This document shows, in pieces, positions 63,885 through 64,000 of a stretch of DNA of 64,000 nt. Origin of the DNA: Scolanthus callimorphus. Taxonomy: Eukaryota; Cnidaria; Anthozoa; Actiniaria; Edwardsiidae. The DNA lies in the NCBI GenBank assembly GCA_033964015.1, contig CM066919.1, forward strand, positions 24,499,204-24,563,203. The letters run 5' to 3'. A program made the position numbers and the translations under genes. The notes beneath the pieces are model-generated. The model worked only from the letters and a program-made list of their open reading frames with translations. It was not told where the DNA came from and did no database searches. Position 1 is the stretch's first letter. Each line of letters starts with the position of its first letter.

Positions 63885-64000
63885 GAGCAGATTTCATATG
63901 ACTGTGAAAAATGCTGCACCCAAGGCACGACACTGTCGCGGTTGTGGCACAGAACCTGGCCTGCTTTAGATACAGAATGAAATCTTGTAGTTGTGGCAAG
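63885..64000. mobile_element. Partial MITE of the TTTCACATGACTGTC family
   Basis: GTAGTACATAGAGCAGATTT then CATATGACTGTGA matches one end of the element at 34640-34912. The other end lies beyond the window. Confidence 0.45.

Overview
The window looks like a stretch of an intron-rich, AT-rich animal genome. An anthozoan cnidarian (coral or sea anemone) is my best guess. This is inference from the mix of conserved animal genes, short introns and very dense short palindromic transposons; no lineage-diagnostic marker was checked. All gene models were built by hand from splice sites, reading phase and recalled family sequence.

Layout: (1) 1-8 kb has no recognised gene and carries repeats, including two tRNA-like SINE units. 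(2) 8088-15954, minus strand: six exons of a PHACTR (phosphatase and actin regulator) gene, N-terminal part only. (3) 16329-23621, plus strand: a complete metallophosphoesterase of the MPPE1/PGAP5-Cdc1-Ted1 group, head-to-head with PHACTR across about 370 bp. (4) 23972-24742, plus: a P-loop sulfotransferase-like protein in one exon. (5) 25.5-29.8 kb: a cluster of mobile elements dominated by a roughly 3.9 kb foldback-like element, whose arms are tandem subrepeats and whose loop holds two LINE 3' ends. (6) 30483-38058, plus: a complete seven-exon EB1 (MAPRE) microtubule end-binding protein. (7) 41004-56092, minus: UDP-glucose 4-epimerase (GALE) copy A, ten exons, with a long intron holding a minisatellite, many MITEs and an unidentified minus-strand gene fragment. 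(8) 60472-63723, minus: GALE copy B, intact where visible, its 5' end beyond the window.

Most interesting points: the tandem GALE copies differ at the residue known to set substrate range (Phe in A, Cys in B), and one intron is present only in A. Three apparent single-base deletions in otherwise conserved exons each fit loss of one base from a short homopolymer, so sequencing error must be excluded before calling pseudogenes. The metallophosphoesterase has lost canonical residues in its GNHD motif. The foldback-like element and several nested MITEs with visible TTAA duplications make up much of the non-genic DNA.
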